This document shows positions 1 to 6,139 of a stretch of DNA of 10,078 nt, piece by piece. The translations under genes and the position numbers were made by a program. This DNA comes from an uncultured Clostridia bacterium (lineage in GTDB: Bacteria > Bacillota > Clostridia > Oscillospirales > Ruminococcaceae), in contig CALXKG010000081.1 of the NCBI GenBank assembly GCA_944388825.1, positions 1 through 10,078 on the forward strand. Reading direction: 5' to 3'. Numbering within the stretch: position 1 is the stretch's first letter; each line of letters starts with the position of its first letter. A model generated the notes under the pieces. That model worked only from the letters and a program-made list of their open reading frames with translations, made no database searches and had not been told where the DNA came from.

Positions 1-87
1 ATGGACTTTTCCGTTTGTCATTTTGGTTTACGCTTTTTGTCTTTTTTCTTCCAGCTTACTTTCTTTTTTGTTCCTGGCATAATCTTC

Positions 88-1489
88 ATTTGATCGTCCT
101 GCCGTTTCGGTTTATGCTGCATCTGCCCGGATTATCTACCGTCAGGATGGGCGTTAAACGAGGGTAAGCGGATTTTTCATTTGAATTTTATGTTTGGTTC
201 AAATTGGATTTTGGCTTACACGTTTGATCTTCTTCATTCTGTATCTTTATTTTCCGCTGATCAGTGAAGGTTTCCCTTTTTGGCCTTCGGTTTTCTGTTA
301 CAGTTTCAGGAAAATCTTTTTTGTGTTTTCAGAAGAAATCTTTTGTTTTTTTCACACAAACCTTTTAGGGTCTATCCTGAAAAAGGTACTCCTCTCTCTA
401 TTATCACCTGTTATATGGTTTGTGGGAAGTTTACCGAATCATGGGCGTATTCCTCTTGTCTGTGGGTTTATGCCGATTGTTTTTGCTTCATACAGGGTTT
501 AAATCCTTTTTGGAAGGATATTGGCTTTTAAGAGCTTTCCTGTATGGAAAGTTATCCAATCATTGGACTGATCCTCATTTTGAAGGGGTTTATGCTTCTG
601 GTTCCGGTTTTTCCATCTTACTTTCTGCTTATCTGATGGGATAAGCTACTTCAGATGGGGTTTTGATTCAGATCATTGGCGTAATCCTCATGGCATCGGG
701 TTTTCAGGTTTTGCCTGTCGAGAAGGATTTCATTCAGCCCATCGGAGTTTCCCTTTCCGTTTTTGTCCATCCTTTTGGGAGATGATCTTCAGCCGGGGTA
801 AGGCTTTCAAGCGTTTCCCTTTTGTGGATGAATTTCCGCGTTCTGGTTACCATTCGACTTCTGATTGACATCTTGCCCTTTTTCCCTTTTGATAAACCTG
901 ATTTCTTACACCGAAACCCGTTTATTTTGGGGTTTGACCTTTGTCAGTCCATTGGATTGATCCTCCTGCTGCGTTCGCCTGGAAGGCTTACGGGCTTTCC
1001 CTGCGGCAGTTTTTGAACCATTTTGAATAAAGGTTTTGGCGATGCAGGATTCAGCTGTACATCGGATTGTCCCTTTCTCCGGTCAAGCCCTCATTCTTTA
1101 GAGGCGCTTTCCCTTCCTCTGGTTGATGTTCTTTCGATATCCTTTCCGCTGTTTTTCGGACAGTGGAGAGAATCAGCTTTGCCTTTTGGGTTTCTTTTGA
1201 TGTTCTCTAGTCGGATTCGTTTGCCTCGATCGGACATCTATATTCAATTGTATGGGGTTTGTTTCCAACTTGTCGTTTGGAAATCCCGGAAGTTTTTCTT
1301 CATGTCAAACGGCAGGATTTTTATTTTTCTTTTCCATTTAATTGGATCATGGCCATTTGGTCTTTATCTTTTTTAAATGAATAAGAGGATTTTATCCTTT
1401 ACTCGCTTACGATAACCCGGAATCTGTTTCCAACGACAAAGTTGGAATGAAAGTGGACGGGTTCTACTGCCATTGGACTCAGCTCCTTT
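88..1489 (-). repeat. Degenerate dispersed module inside the candidate ncRNA
   Basis: On the plus strand a motif close to CATTGGNNTRATCCTC recurs. The clearest copies are 436-455, 557-576, 671-689 and 945-966. Weaker ones are near 88-104, 735-753, 849-868, 1052-1077 and 1467-1489. In several copies a GGGTTT or GGTTTATGC box follows 8 to 10 nt later; the exact 9-mer GGTTTATGC is at 109-117, 465-473 and 587-595, with GGTTTACGC at 25-33. Neighbouring copies are often 100 to 120 nt apart. Read on the minus strand, the module is UAAACC, about 9 nt, then a GAGGAU box, then CCAAUG. The drift between copies makes this look like an old tandem expansion of one RNA sub-domain rather than a recent duplication. 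Confidence 0.5.
1260..1447 (-). repeat. Pair of related hairpins sharing a 10-nt core
   Basis: TGTTTCCAAC occurs at 1260-1269 and again at 1425-1434. Each copy begins a perfect 7-bp inverted repeat: TTTCCAA at 1262-1268 with TTGGAAA at 1277-1283, and TTCCAAC at 1428-1434 with GTTGGAA at 1441-1447. The loops of 8 and 6 nt are different but both centre on a GTCG or CGAC core. Two copies of one hairpin 165 nt apart support the idea of repeated structural units in the RNA. Confidence 0.5.
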
Positions 1490-1667
1490 TGTCATTTATT
1501 TGGCATACTTTCAATGCCTGCTACAGTGTCCTTTTTCCTCAGCTAGACACATCGAGATGGGAGTCTGTTTTGAAGGTTTCCACTGTATGCGGTCCTCGTA
1601 AGGGACTTTTGGGAGAAGCACTTTTCTTTGGTGCTTTTCTTTTTTATCCCTTCCTTTTTGCATCTTA

Positions 1668-1696
1668 AGTATAGCACACCGGGCAAGGCTTGTCAA
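1668..1696 (-). promoter_or_regulatory. Strong sigma-A promoter for the candidate ncRNA
   Basis: On the minus strand TTGACA (1691-1696) is followed after exactly 17 bp by TATACT (1668-1673). This is a near-perfect housekeeping promoter that predicts a start near 1661. It fires away from the DUF1292 gene into the region without genes, which is the main reason for assigning the ncRNA to the minus strand. Confidence 0.75.
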
Positions 1697-1723
1697 CACT
1701 TTTTTTCAAGATTTTTCGAGATT

Positions 1724-1742
1724 TTTGTGATTTGGTCACAAA
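1724..1742. promoter_or_regulatory. 7-bp palindrome between divergent promoters, possible operator
   Basis: TTTGTGA (1724-1730) and TCACAAA (1736-1742) form a perfect inverted repeat with a 5-bp centre. It lies upstream of both the leftward promoter at 1668-1696 and the rightward promoter at 1799-1827, so a dimeric regulator bound here could affect both. No regulator is identifiable; the site may be chance in AT-rich DNA. Confidence 0.3.
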
Positions 1743-1798
1743 GGTTATGGACTTGTCTTTTTCTGCCCCTTCAGTTGGGCATCGTTTACAAAATCTAC

Positions 1799-1827
1799 TT
1801 GATTTCTCCCCCTCAATCGCCTACAAT
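1799..1827 (+). promoter_or_regulatory. Probable promoter of the DUF1292 gene
   Basis: TTGATT (1799-1804) and TACAAT (1822-1827) are separated by 17 bp. The predicted start near 1834 leaves a leader of about 37 nt before the ATG at 1871. It also argues against the in-frame ATG at 1826, which would lie inside the -10 box. Confidence 0.55.
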
Positions 1828-1870
1828 GGAAGCAGAAATCCGCAGGAATACACGGAAAGGAATGGGTGCC

Positions 1871-2206
1871 ATGATCGAATACTATCATGAACTGGAAGAG
1901 CCGGAGCTGCTGACGCTCCAGGACGAGGACGGGGTGGAGAGCGTCGTCGAGCTGCTGGCGCAGATGGACGTGGACGGCAAAAGCTATGTCGCCGCTACCC
2001 CCCACATGGACGACCCGGCCGAAGCGCTGGGGGCGGACGCCGAGCTGATCGTGCTGGTCAGCGAGGAGGAGGACGGGGAGGAATACCTCGCTTCCATCGA
2101 CAACGACGAGGAGTACGAACGGATCGGCAACATCTTCCTTGAAAAGCTGATGGGCTACTACGAGGAGGACGAAGACGAAACGGAAGACGGGGAAGACGGC
2201 GAGTAA
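1871..2206 (+). CDS. DUF1292 (YrzB-like) family small acidic protein
   Basis: 111 residues. It matches the DUF1292 family, whose members are roughly 80-110 residue acidic proteins of Firmicutes with no settled biochemical role. The signature is visible: an N-terminal strand followed by LTLQDEDG (14-21), then a hydrophobic/acidic core with IVLVSEEEDGEEYLASI (60-76), a C-terminal helix (EYERIGNIFLEKL), and an Asp/Glu-rich tail (98-111). There is no signal peptide or membrane segment, so it should be cytosolic. I start at the ATG at 1871 because GGAAAGG at 1854-1860 lies 10 nt upstream. The ATG at 1862 is too close to that site, and the ATG at 1826 overlaps the promoter. The gene is a single transcription unit with its own promoter and terminator, divergent from the candidate ncRNA. 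The family call is from recognition of sequence style; the function is unknown. Confidence 0.85.
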   Translation: MIEYYHELEEPELLTLQDEDGVESVVELLAQMDVDGKSYVAATPHMDDPAEALGADAELIVLVSEEEDGEEYLASIDNDEEYERIGNIFLEKLMGYYEEDEDETEDGEDGE

Positions 2207-2218
2207 GCCCCGGACGAT

Positions 2219-2254
2219 AAAAGGCCGCTGCCTGTTTCCAGGCAGCGGCCTTTT
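2219..2254 (+). terminator. Rho-independent terminator after DUF1292 gene
   Basis: A perfect 16-bp stem (2219-2234 with 2239-2254) closes on a TTTC tetraloop, with an A4 flank on the left and a T4 run on the right. It begins 12 nt after the stop codon. The A/T flanks make it potentially bidirectional, so it may also stop leftward reads coming from the arabinofuranosidase gene. Confidence 0.9.
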
Positions 2255-2258
2255 AGAC

Positions 2259-2435
2259 TGTCGAAAAACAAGTTTTTCGACAGAATAACATCCGGGCTGC
2301 ATGCACTCCCTACGGTCGCACACTTGCCCGGATCAAGGTATTTTTTCCGCCGTACATGCCGCCGGAAAAAATGTGATTAAATTTTTAGAGCGCGTTGGAA
2401 AGTCGGTTTTCTTTTTCAACAGGACTTTTTCGACA
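2259..2435. repeat. MITE-like intergenic element with TGTCGAAAAA ends
   Basis: TGTCGAAAAA at 2259-2268 is matched in inverse orientation at 2426-2435, giving a 177-bp unit with 10-bp terminal inverted repeats. The left end is itself a 12-bp perfect hairpin (2258-2269 with 2272-2283). Inside are two more inverted pairs: ATCCGGGC (2290-2297) with GCCCGGAT (2326-2333), and ATTTTTTCCG (2340-2349) with CGGAAAAAAT (2363-2372). TTTTTCAACA (2412-2421) is a near copy of the right end, 14 nt before it. There is no transposase gene and no clear flanking target duplication. It could be a non-autonomous mobile or REP-type element, or simply stacked terminator hairpins. This covers most of the gene-free stretch between 2207 and 2504. 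Confidence 0.45.
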
Positions 2436-2439
2436 AGCT

Positions 2440-2472
2440 GAAGCCTCCGGGAAGACACTCCCCGGAGGCTTC
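2440..2472 (-). terminator. Hairpin downstream of the arabinofuranosidase gene
   Basis: A perfect 12-bp GC-rich stem (2440-2451 with 2461-2472, 9-nt loop) lies about 32 nt beyond the stop codon of the leftward gene. No U-run follows directly in that direction, so it is either a weak terminator or a 3'-end protecting hairpin. The element at 2259-2435 and the stem at 2219-2254 lie just beyond it. Confidence 0.55.
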
Positions 2473-2504
2473 TGTTATGCCGGCAGATCCGTTTTTGACC
2501 GCTT

Positions 2505-4037
2505 TCAAACCTGAAACCGCATCACGCTGACCGACCCCGCCGGCAGCGTGACCGCAAACTTCCCTTCGCCCGCCTTTTCCGGCAGGTTCTGATGGGGCAC
2601 GACCCGGAACGGTTCGTCGAAGGTGTTGCAGTCGGTCGGTTTCTCGGCCGACAACGTCTCGCCCGAGAGGACATCCGCCTCCCGTCCGAGGTGGATCTCC
2701 GCCCGGCAGGGGACGGAATAGCTGGTGCAGACGAGGTTTACCGTGACCACCCCGTCCTTTTCGGACGCCAGCGCCATCACGGCCGGCAGCCCGCCCGTTT
2801 CCGGCGCGCTGGCCGAAATCTCGACCAGTTTCCCGCCCCGGTGGGGCTTATACATCCGGTAGACGTAGTAATGGGGCGTCAGCACCGTCCTGTCCCCTTC
2901 GGTCAGGAAGAGGGAATTGAGGACGTTGACCGTCTGGGCGCAGCAGGCGGCCGACAGCTTGTCCGCGTTGCGGTGGAAGACGTCCAGCGTCAGGGCGGAG
3001 GTGACCGCGTCCCGCATCGCGCACTGCTGCCAGAGGGCGGGGCGGGCGGCAAAAGCCGGCTGGTGCCAGTTGCCCCACTCGCCGATGATCAGCCGGCAGG
3101 CGGGCTTCTGCGCCGGGAACAGGTCCCCTTCCGGCGCGGGGAAGCGGGCAAGCCCTTCCTCGATCAGGGCATACTGTTCCCGAATAACCGTCTCGATCTC
3201 CAGCGCCCCCTTTAAGACCCGGTACCAGCCAGCCTCGTCAAACCGGTCTTCCGTGTCCGCTTCCGGCCCGACGTTCCAGTTGTAGAAATGGAGGTCTAGG
3301 GCGTCCAGCTTCGGCTGGCGGTAGCGGGCGAGGGCGGCGAACAGGTCGCGGGTCCAGTTCACCCGTTCCTTCGGCTTGTTGCCGTCGGGGCCGGAGAGGA
3401 TGAAATACTGGGGGAGGGGGGAGCCGTCCGGCGTTTTAAACCGCGGCATGGCCGACGTAAACCGCCGGTAGAGGGAAACATAGTCCTCCGGCGTCATATT
3501 CCCGCCGCCGGCCCAGACTTCGTTGCCGATCCCCCAGAGTTTGACGCCATAAGGGGCTTCCGACCCGTTTTTTCTGCGCAGGGCGGAGAGGGCGGTCGGT
3601 TCCGCCCGGTTTACATACTCCGCCCACTCGGCCGCCTCCCGCACCGTGCCGGACATCAGGTTGATGTTCAGCCAGGGCTCCGCCCCGGTCAGCGCACAGA
3701 GCCGCATAAACTCGTCCGTCCCGAAGGTATTGTCCTCCGGGCGATCGGTGCCGAAGTTGCCGTTGAAGGTGACCGGCCGGTCTTTGCCGATCCCGTCCCG
3801 CCAGTGGTAGGTGTCGGCAAAGCAGCCGCCCGGCCAGCGGATGACCGGCGGGCGCAGGGCGGCGAGCGGTTCCAGGACATCTTTCCGGAAGCCCTCGATA
3901 TTGGGGATGGCGCTCTCTTTCCCGACCCAGAGCCCGCCGGTGATGCAGCTCCCCAGGTGTTCGATGAACTGGCTGTGGAGGGCAGGGGGGATGACGGTTT
4001 GTGTGGTGTTTCCAATGTGTACGGACACAGTCTGCAT
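2505..4037 (-). CDS. abfA: GH51 alpha-L-arabinofuranosidase, cytoplasmic
   Basis: 510 residues, the normal length for GH51 enzymes, which release terminal alpha-L-arabinofuranose from arabinan, arabinoxylan and their oligosaccharides by a retaining mechanism. Visible family marks: RWPGGCF (67-73) leading into YHWRDGIG (77-84); GNEVW (171-175), where E173 is the expected acid/base; LHFYNW (249-254) on a late barrel strand; and IIGEWGNW (317-324), where E320 is the expected nucleophile. The C-terminal part (about 385-510) reads as the usual beta-sandwich domain. There is no signal peptide, so it should act on imported oligosaccharides, fitting the transporter genes upstream. I start at 4037 because AAAGGAGT (4046-4053) lies 8 nt upstream. 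A longer frame to 4094 would begin upstream of the -10 box at 4086-4091 and is rejected. The segment before the nucleophile is GEW rather than the commoner DEW. Fine substrate preference cannot be read; a GH51 glucanase is the less likely alternative. Confidence 0.9.
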   Translation of the reverse strand: MQTVSVHIGNTTQTVIPPALHSQFIEHLGSCITGGLWVGKESAIPNIEGFRKDVLEPLAALRPPVIRWPGGCFADTYHWRDGIGKDRPVTFNGNFGTDRPEDNTFGTDEFMRLCALTGAEPWLNINLMSGTVREAAEWAEYVNRAEPTALSALRRKNGSEAPYGVKLWGIGNEVWAGGGNMTPEDYVSLYRRFTSAMPRFKTPDGSPLPQYFILSGPDGNKPKERVNWTRDLFAALARYRQPKLDALDLHFYNWNVGPEADTEDRFDEAGWYRVLKGALEIETVIREQYALIEEGLARFPAPEGDLFPAQKPACRLIIGEWGNWHQPAFAARPALWQQCAMRDAVTSALTLDVFHRNADKLSAACCAQTVNVLNSLFLTEGDRTVLTPHYYVYRMYKPHRGGKLVEISASAPETGGLPAVMALASEKDGVVTVNLVCTSYSVPCRAEIHLGREADVLSGETLSAEKPTDCNTFDEPFRVVPHQNLPEKAGEGKFAVTLPAGSVSVMRFQV

Positions 4038-4085
4038 AAAAAATAACTCCTTTCGCCGGTTTAACGGGACGGCTGTTTTATCTTC

Positions 4086-4114
4086 AGTATACACAAACCG
4101 GACGGCCCTGTCCA
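4086..4114 (-). promoter_or_regulatory. Promoter of the arabinofuranosidase gene
   Basis: On the minus strand TGGACA (4109-4114), a 17-bp spacer and TATACT (4086-4091) form a strong sigma-A promoter with a predicted start near 4079, giving a leader of about 40 nt. It sits directly after the terminator of the transporter operon, so the enzyme gene is expressed as its own unit. Confidence 0.75.
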
Positions 4115-4125
4115 GCCCAGGTTTG

Positions 4126-4157
4126 AAAACAAGGCCGCGGCAGACTGCCGCGGCCTT
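4126..4157 (-). terminator. Terminator of the transporter operon
   Basis: A very GC-rich perfect inverted repeat (4131-4143 with 4145-4157, central base 4144) folds to about 12 bp. Read leftward it is followed by UUGUUUU (4126-4132). It lies 12 nt after the stop codon of the LplC-type permease gene. Confidence 0.85.
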
Positions 4158-4169
4158 CGCATAGGGGAT

Positions 4170-5069
4170 TTACTTGACCGCCCCGAGGGAGATGCCCTTG
4201 GAGTAGTACTTCTGTAAGAAGGGGAAGAGGATAAGGATCGGCAGGATCGCGACAAACGCGATCGCCATCTGTACGCCGGTGGTGGGGGTACGGGCGAGAG
4301 TCTGCATCGCGTCGGACGACATACCCGAGGCGTTGGAAGTCAAAAACTGCAGGTCGGAAACCATCCGGTTCAGCAGGTTCTGGATCCCGTACAGGTCGGT
4401 CGCCTGGGTGATATAGTACAGGCCGTTGTTCCAGTCGTTCCAGTAGGCAAGGCCGGAGAAGGTGCCGATGGTGACAAGGATCGGCTTGCCCAGCGGGATG
4501 ACGATGCTGCGGAAGATCCGCATCTGGGATGCGCCGTCGATCTGGGCCGCTTCAAACAGCGCGTCCGGGATCGAGGTGGCGAAGTAGGTGCGGACCAGCA
4601 GGACGTTCATCGCGCTCATCAGGAGGCTCGGGATAATCTGCGCCCAGATGGTGTCTTTGATGTGGAAAGTGCCGGTCCACATCATGTAGGAAGGGATCAG
4701 GCCGCCCGAGAAGAGCATCGTGAAGAAGACGTAGAAGTTCCACGCCTTCCGCCCCGGCAGGTTCTTGAGCGACAGCGGGTAGGCAAACAGGGCGGTGATC
4801 AGGACATTGACCAGGGTGCCGACGACAGTATAAAAGATGGTGTGGGCGTAAGCCGACAGGATCTTATCGCCGGATTTAAAGATGTAGCTGTAGGCTTCAA
4901 ACGAGAATTTCTCCGGGAAGAAGCCATACCCTTTGTTTAACAGGACGGTCTCGTCGGTCAGCGAGGACATCAGCAGCAGCACGAAAGGCAGGATGATGAA
5001 GATCGTCCAGAGGGCCATAATCACGTTTGCGGCGATCTGATAGCCGCGGTCTTTTTTCTTAAGCGCCAT
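4170..5069 (-). CDS. Carbohydrate ABC transporter permease, LplC/YtcP type
   Basis: 299 residues, typical for the second permease of LplABC-like (CUT1) sugar importers. It is an integral membrane protein that pairs with the LplB-type subunit encoded just upstream to form the channel. Hydrophobic segments are visible near 12-36, 75-100, 110-130, 140-162, 185-207 and 265-285. The cytoplasmic EAA loop that docks the ATPase is FEAAQIDGASQMRIFRSIVIP (172-192), with its conserved Gly at 179. The C-terminus ends KYYSKGISLGAVK, the hallmark of this subgroup. The start at 5069 has AGGAAGGAA 5 nt upstream. Only 18 bp separate it from the preceding permease gene, and a terminator follows it, so it is the last gene of the operon. 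The substrate is not readable from the protein; the arabinofuranosidase downstream suggests arabinose-containing oligosaccharides. Confidence 0.93.
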   Translation of the reverse strand: MALKKKDRGYQIAANVIMALWTIFIILPFVLLLMSSLTDETVLLNKGYGFFPEKFSFEAYSYIFKSGDKILSAYAHTIFYTVVGTLVNVLITALFAYPLSLKNLPGRKAWNFYVFFTMLFSGGLIPSYMMWTGTFHIKDTIWAQIIPSLLMSAMNVLLVRTYFATSIPDALFEAAQIDGASQMRIFRSIVIPLGKPILVTIGTFSGLAYWNDWNNGLYYITQATDLYGIQNLLNRMVSDLQFLTSNASGMSSDAMQTLARTPTTGVQMAIAFVAILPILILFPFLQKYYSKGISLGAVK

Positions 5070-5087
5070 GGCGGTTCCTTCCTTTCT

Positions 5088-6035
5088 TTAGAAGAGGGCG
5101 TTATCCGGGCTGATCTTGCGAACGACCCAGTTGGAGAGGAGCACCAGGATAAAGCCGACGACCGACTGGTAGAAGCCGGCGGCCGAGGCCATGCCGACGT
5201 TGCCCAGCTTCATCAGGCCGCGGTAGACGTAGGTGTCGATGGTGTTGGTGGTCGAGTAAAGCAGGCCGGAATCCCGCGGTACCTGGTAAAAGAGGCCGAA
5301 GTCGGAGTAGAAGATGCGCCCGATCGATAAAAGGGTCAGAGTGATGACCGACGGGAGGATCTCCGGCATCGTAATGTTCCAGATCTGCTGGAACTTGTTG
5401 GCGCCGTCCAGCTCGGCCGCTTCAAAGTAGGAGGCTTCGATGCCGTTGATCGAGCTGATGTAGATCAGGCACCCGTAGCCGCTGCCCTTCCAGGTGTTGG
5501 TGATGATCAGGATGGCGGGCCAGTATTTCGGGTCGTTGTACCACATCAGCGGATCCATCCCCAGCGCCGGGAGGATCGACTTGTTGACGATGCCGTACTG
5601 CATCGAGAAGATCGCGTAGATGATGTAGCCGACGATGACCCAGCTCATCAGGTAGGGGAAGAGGATCGCCGACTGGTAGACCTTTTTGCCGGTCTTCCGG
5701 CTGATGTCGCAGATGAAGATCGCAAACAGGATACCGATGAAGGTGTTCAGGAAAATGAACGCGATGTTATACAGCAGGGTGTTGCGGGTGATGACAAAGG
5801 CGTCTTTGGTCTGGAACAGAAACTGGAAGTTCTGGAACCCGATCCACGGGGACGCGAGGATGCCTTTCTGGAAGTCGACCTGCTTGAAGGCGATGACCAG
5901 GCCGAACATCGGGATGTAGTTGTTGATCAGCAGGTAGAGGGCGCCCGGGATCATCATCAGGTAGACCGGCGTCCACTTCTTGACCTTTGCCGACAGGGAC
6001 GAGCCCTTTTTTGCCGGGGCGGCGGCGTTTGTCAT
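5088..6035 (-). CDS. Carbohydrate ABC transporter permease, LplB type
   Basis: 315 residues, normal for the first permease of LplABC-like importers. A Lys-rich N-terminus (KVKKW, 17-21) leads to a first membrane segment at about 22-46. It is followed by the subgroup motif IPMFGLVIAFK (41-51), and further hydrophobic segments lie near 87-109, 122-145, 172-193, 228-247 and 284-304. The EAA loop is FEAAELDGANKFQQIWNITMP (204-224), the docking site for the ATPase. I start at 6035 because GGGAGGAA (6041-6048) lies 5 nt upstream. The frame stays open to 6104, but that extension is Pro/Arg-rich and runs through the hairpin at 6051-6102, so it is untranslated. The gene lies 104 bp downstream of the binding-protein gene and 18 bp before the second permease gene. 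No ATPase gene is present in the window; related systems share a common MsmX-like ATPase encoded elsewhere. Confidence 0.93.
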   Translation of the reverse strand: MTNAAAPAKKGSSLSAKVKKWTPVYLMMIPGALYLLINNYIPMFGLVIAFKQVDFQKGILASPWIGFQNFQFLFQTKDAFVITRNTLLYNIAFIFLNTFIGILFAIFICDISRKTGKKVYQSAILFPYLMSWVIVGYIIYAIFSMQYGIVNKSILPALGMDPLMWYNDPKYWPAILIITNTWKGSGYGCLIYISSINGIEASYFEAAELDGANKFQQIWNITMPEILPSVITLTLLSIGRIFYSDFGLFYQVPRDSGLLYSTTNTIDTYVYRGLMKLGNVGMASAAGFYQSVVGFILVLLSNWVVRKISPDNALF

Positions 6036-6050
6036 GGATATTCCTCCCTT

Positions 6051-6102
6051 TAAAAAGGCGGCAGCGGGCCGGGGAGGGGGATCCCGGCGGCCCGGCTGCC
6101 GC
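6051..6102 (-). terminator. Intercistronic hairpin with U-run, probable leaky attenuator
   Basis: GCGGCAGC (6058-6065) pairs with GCTGCCGC (6095-6102), and GGGCC (6066-6070) pairs with GGCCC (6089-6093), leaving a one-base bulge. Read leftward the stem is followed by U5 (6052-6056) just before the ribosome site of the LplB-type gene. The structure has the form of an intrinsic terminator inside an operon. Such elements commonly reduce permease expression relative to the binding protein; that role here is inferred. Confidence 0.7.
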
Positions 6103-6139
6103 ATTGGTCTATGGAGTGTGAAAGGGAATGGTCAGGCGG

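Larger units (their letters stand above)
1..1661 (-). ncRNA. Candidate giant structured non-coding RNA (3' end outside window)
   Basis: I see no credible protein here. Open frames on both strands are short, lack good ribosome sites, and the plus-strand ones read as Phe/Leu/Ser-rich low-complexity peptides. The minus strand is A/G-rich with few U-runs, and a consensus minus-strand promoter (1668-1696) would start a transcript near 1661. Perfect inverted repeats that could form stems include 361-386 (9 bp with a 2-nt bulge), 503-519, 535-551, 613-618 with 653-658 enclosing 627-646, 914-935, 1085-1109 (8 bp, 1-nt bulge), 1262-1283 (7 bp), 1386-1398, 1428-1447 (7 bp), 1502-1518 and 1616-1636. A-rich joints lie between them. 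A degenerate module recurs along the region. No hairpin followed by a U-run is visible in the minus direction, so transcription may run past the left edge. The plan resembles ornate large RNAs (OLE, GOLLD, ROOL), but I cannot assign it to any of them and it is longer than their usual 0.6-0.8 kb. Alternatives are a decayed non-coding repeat region, or transcription from the other strand. Confidence 0.6.

Noticed and set aside
194..644. Overlapping plus-strand open frames of 74-102 codons (194-502, 280-531, 420-644).
   Set aside because: They are Phe/Leu/Ser-rich low-complexity translations of a T-rich strand, overlap in different frames, lack ribosome sites and match no family I recognise.
1023..1376. 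A 117-codon plus-strand open frame.
   Set aside because: It has the same T-rich low-complexity character and no ribosome site, and it spans several of the inverted repeats assigned to the minus-strand RNA.
1..1661. CRISPR array.
   Set aside because: The repeated motif is degenerate, its spacing irregular (about 67 to 410 nt between the copies seen) and there are no identical direct repeats with short uniform spacers.
1..1661. Decayed protein gene (pseudogene).
   Set aside because: No frame on either strand gives recognisable fragments of a family, and decay would not explain the strong strand bias, paired repeats and intact promoter. It is not fully excluded without homologues.
1628..1870. 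N-terminal extension of the DUF1292 protein to an ATG at 1628.
   Set aside because: It would run through the divergent promoters and adds a Phe-rich stretch foreign to the family; 1871 has the properly spaced ribosome site.
1745..2323. A 192-codon minus-strand open frame over the DUF1292 gene.
   Set aside because: It is the reverse-strand shadow of a real gene (Val/Leu/Arg-rich mirror of Asp/Glu codons) and runs through the terminator.
4038..4094. Longer start for the arabinofuranosidase at 4094.
   Set aside because: It would start upstream of the -10 box and lacks a ribosome site; the start at 4037 has AAAGGAGT at proper spacing.
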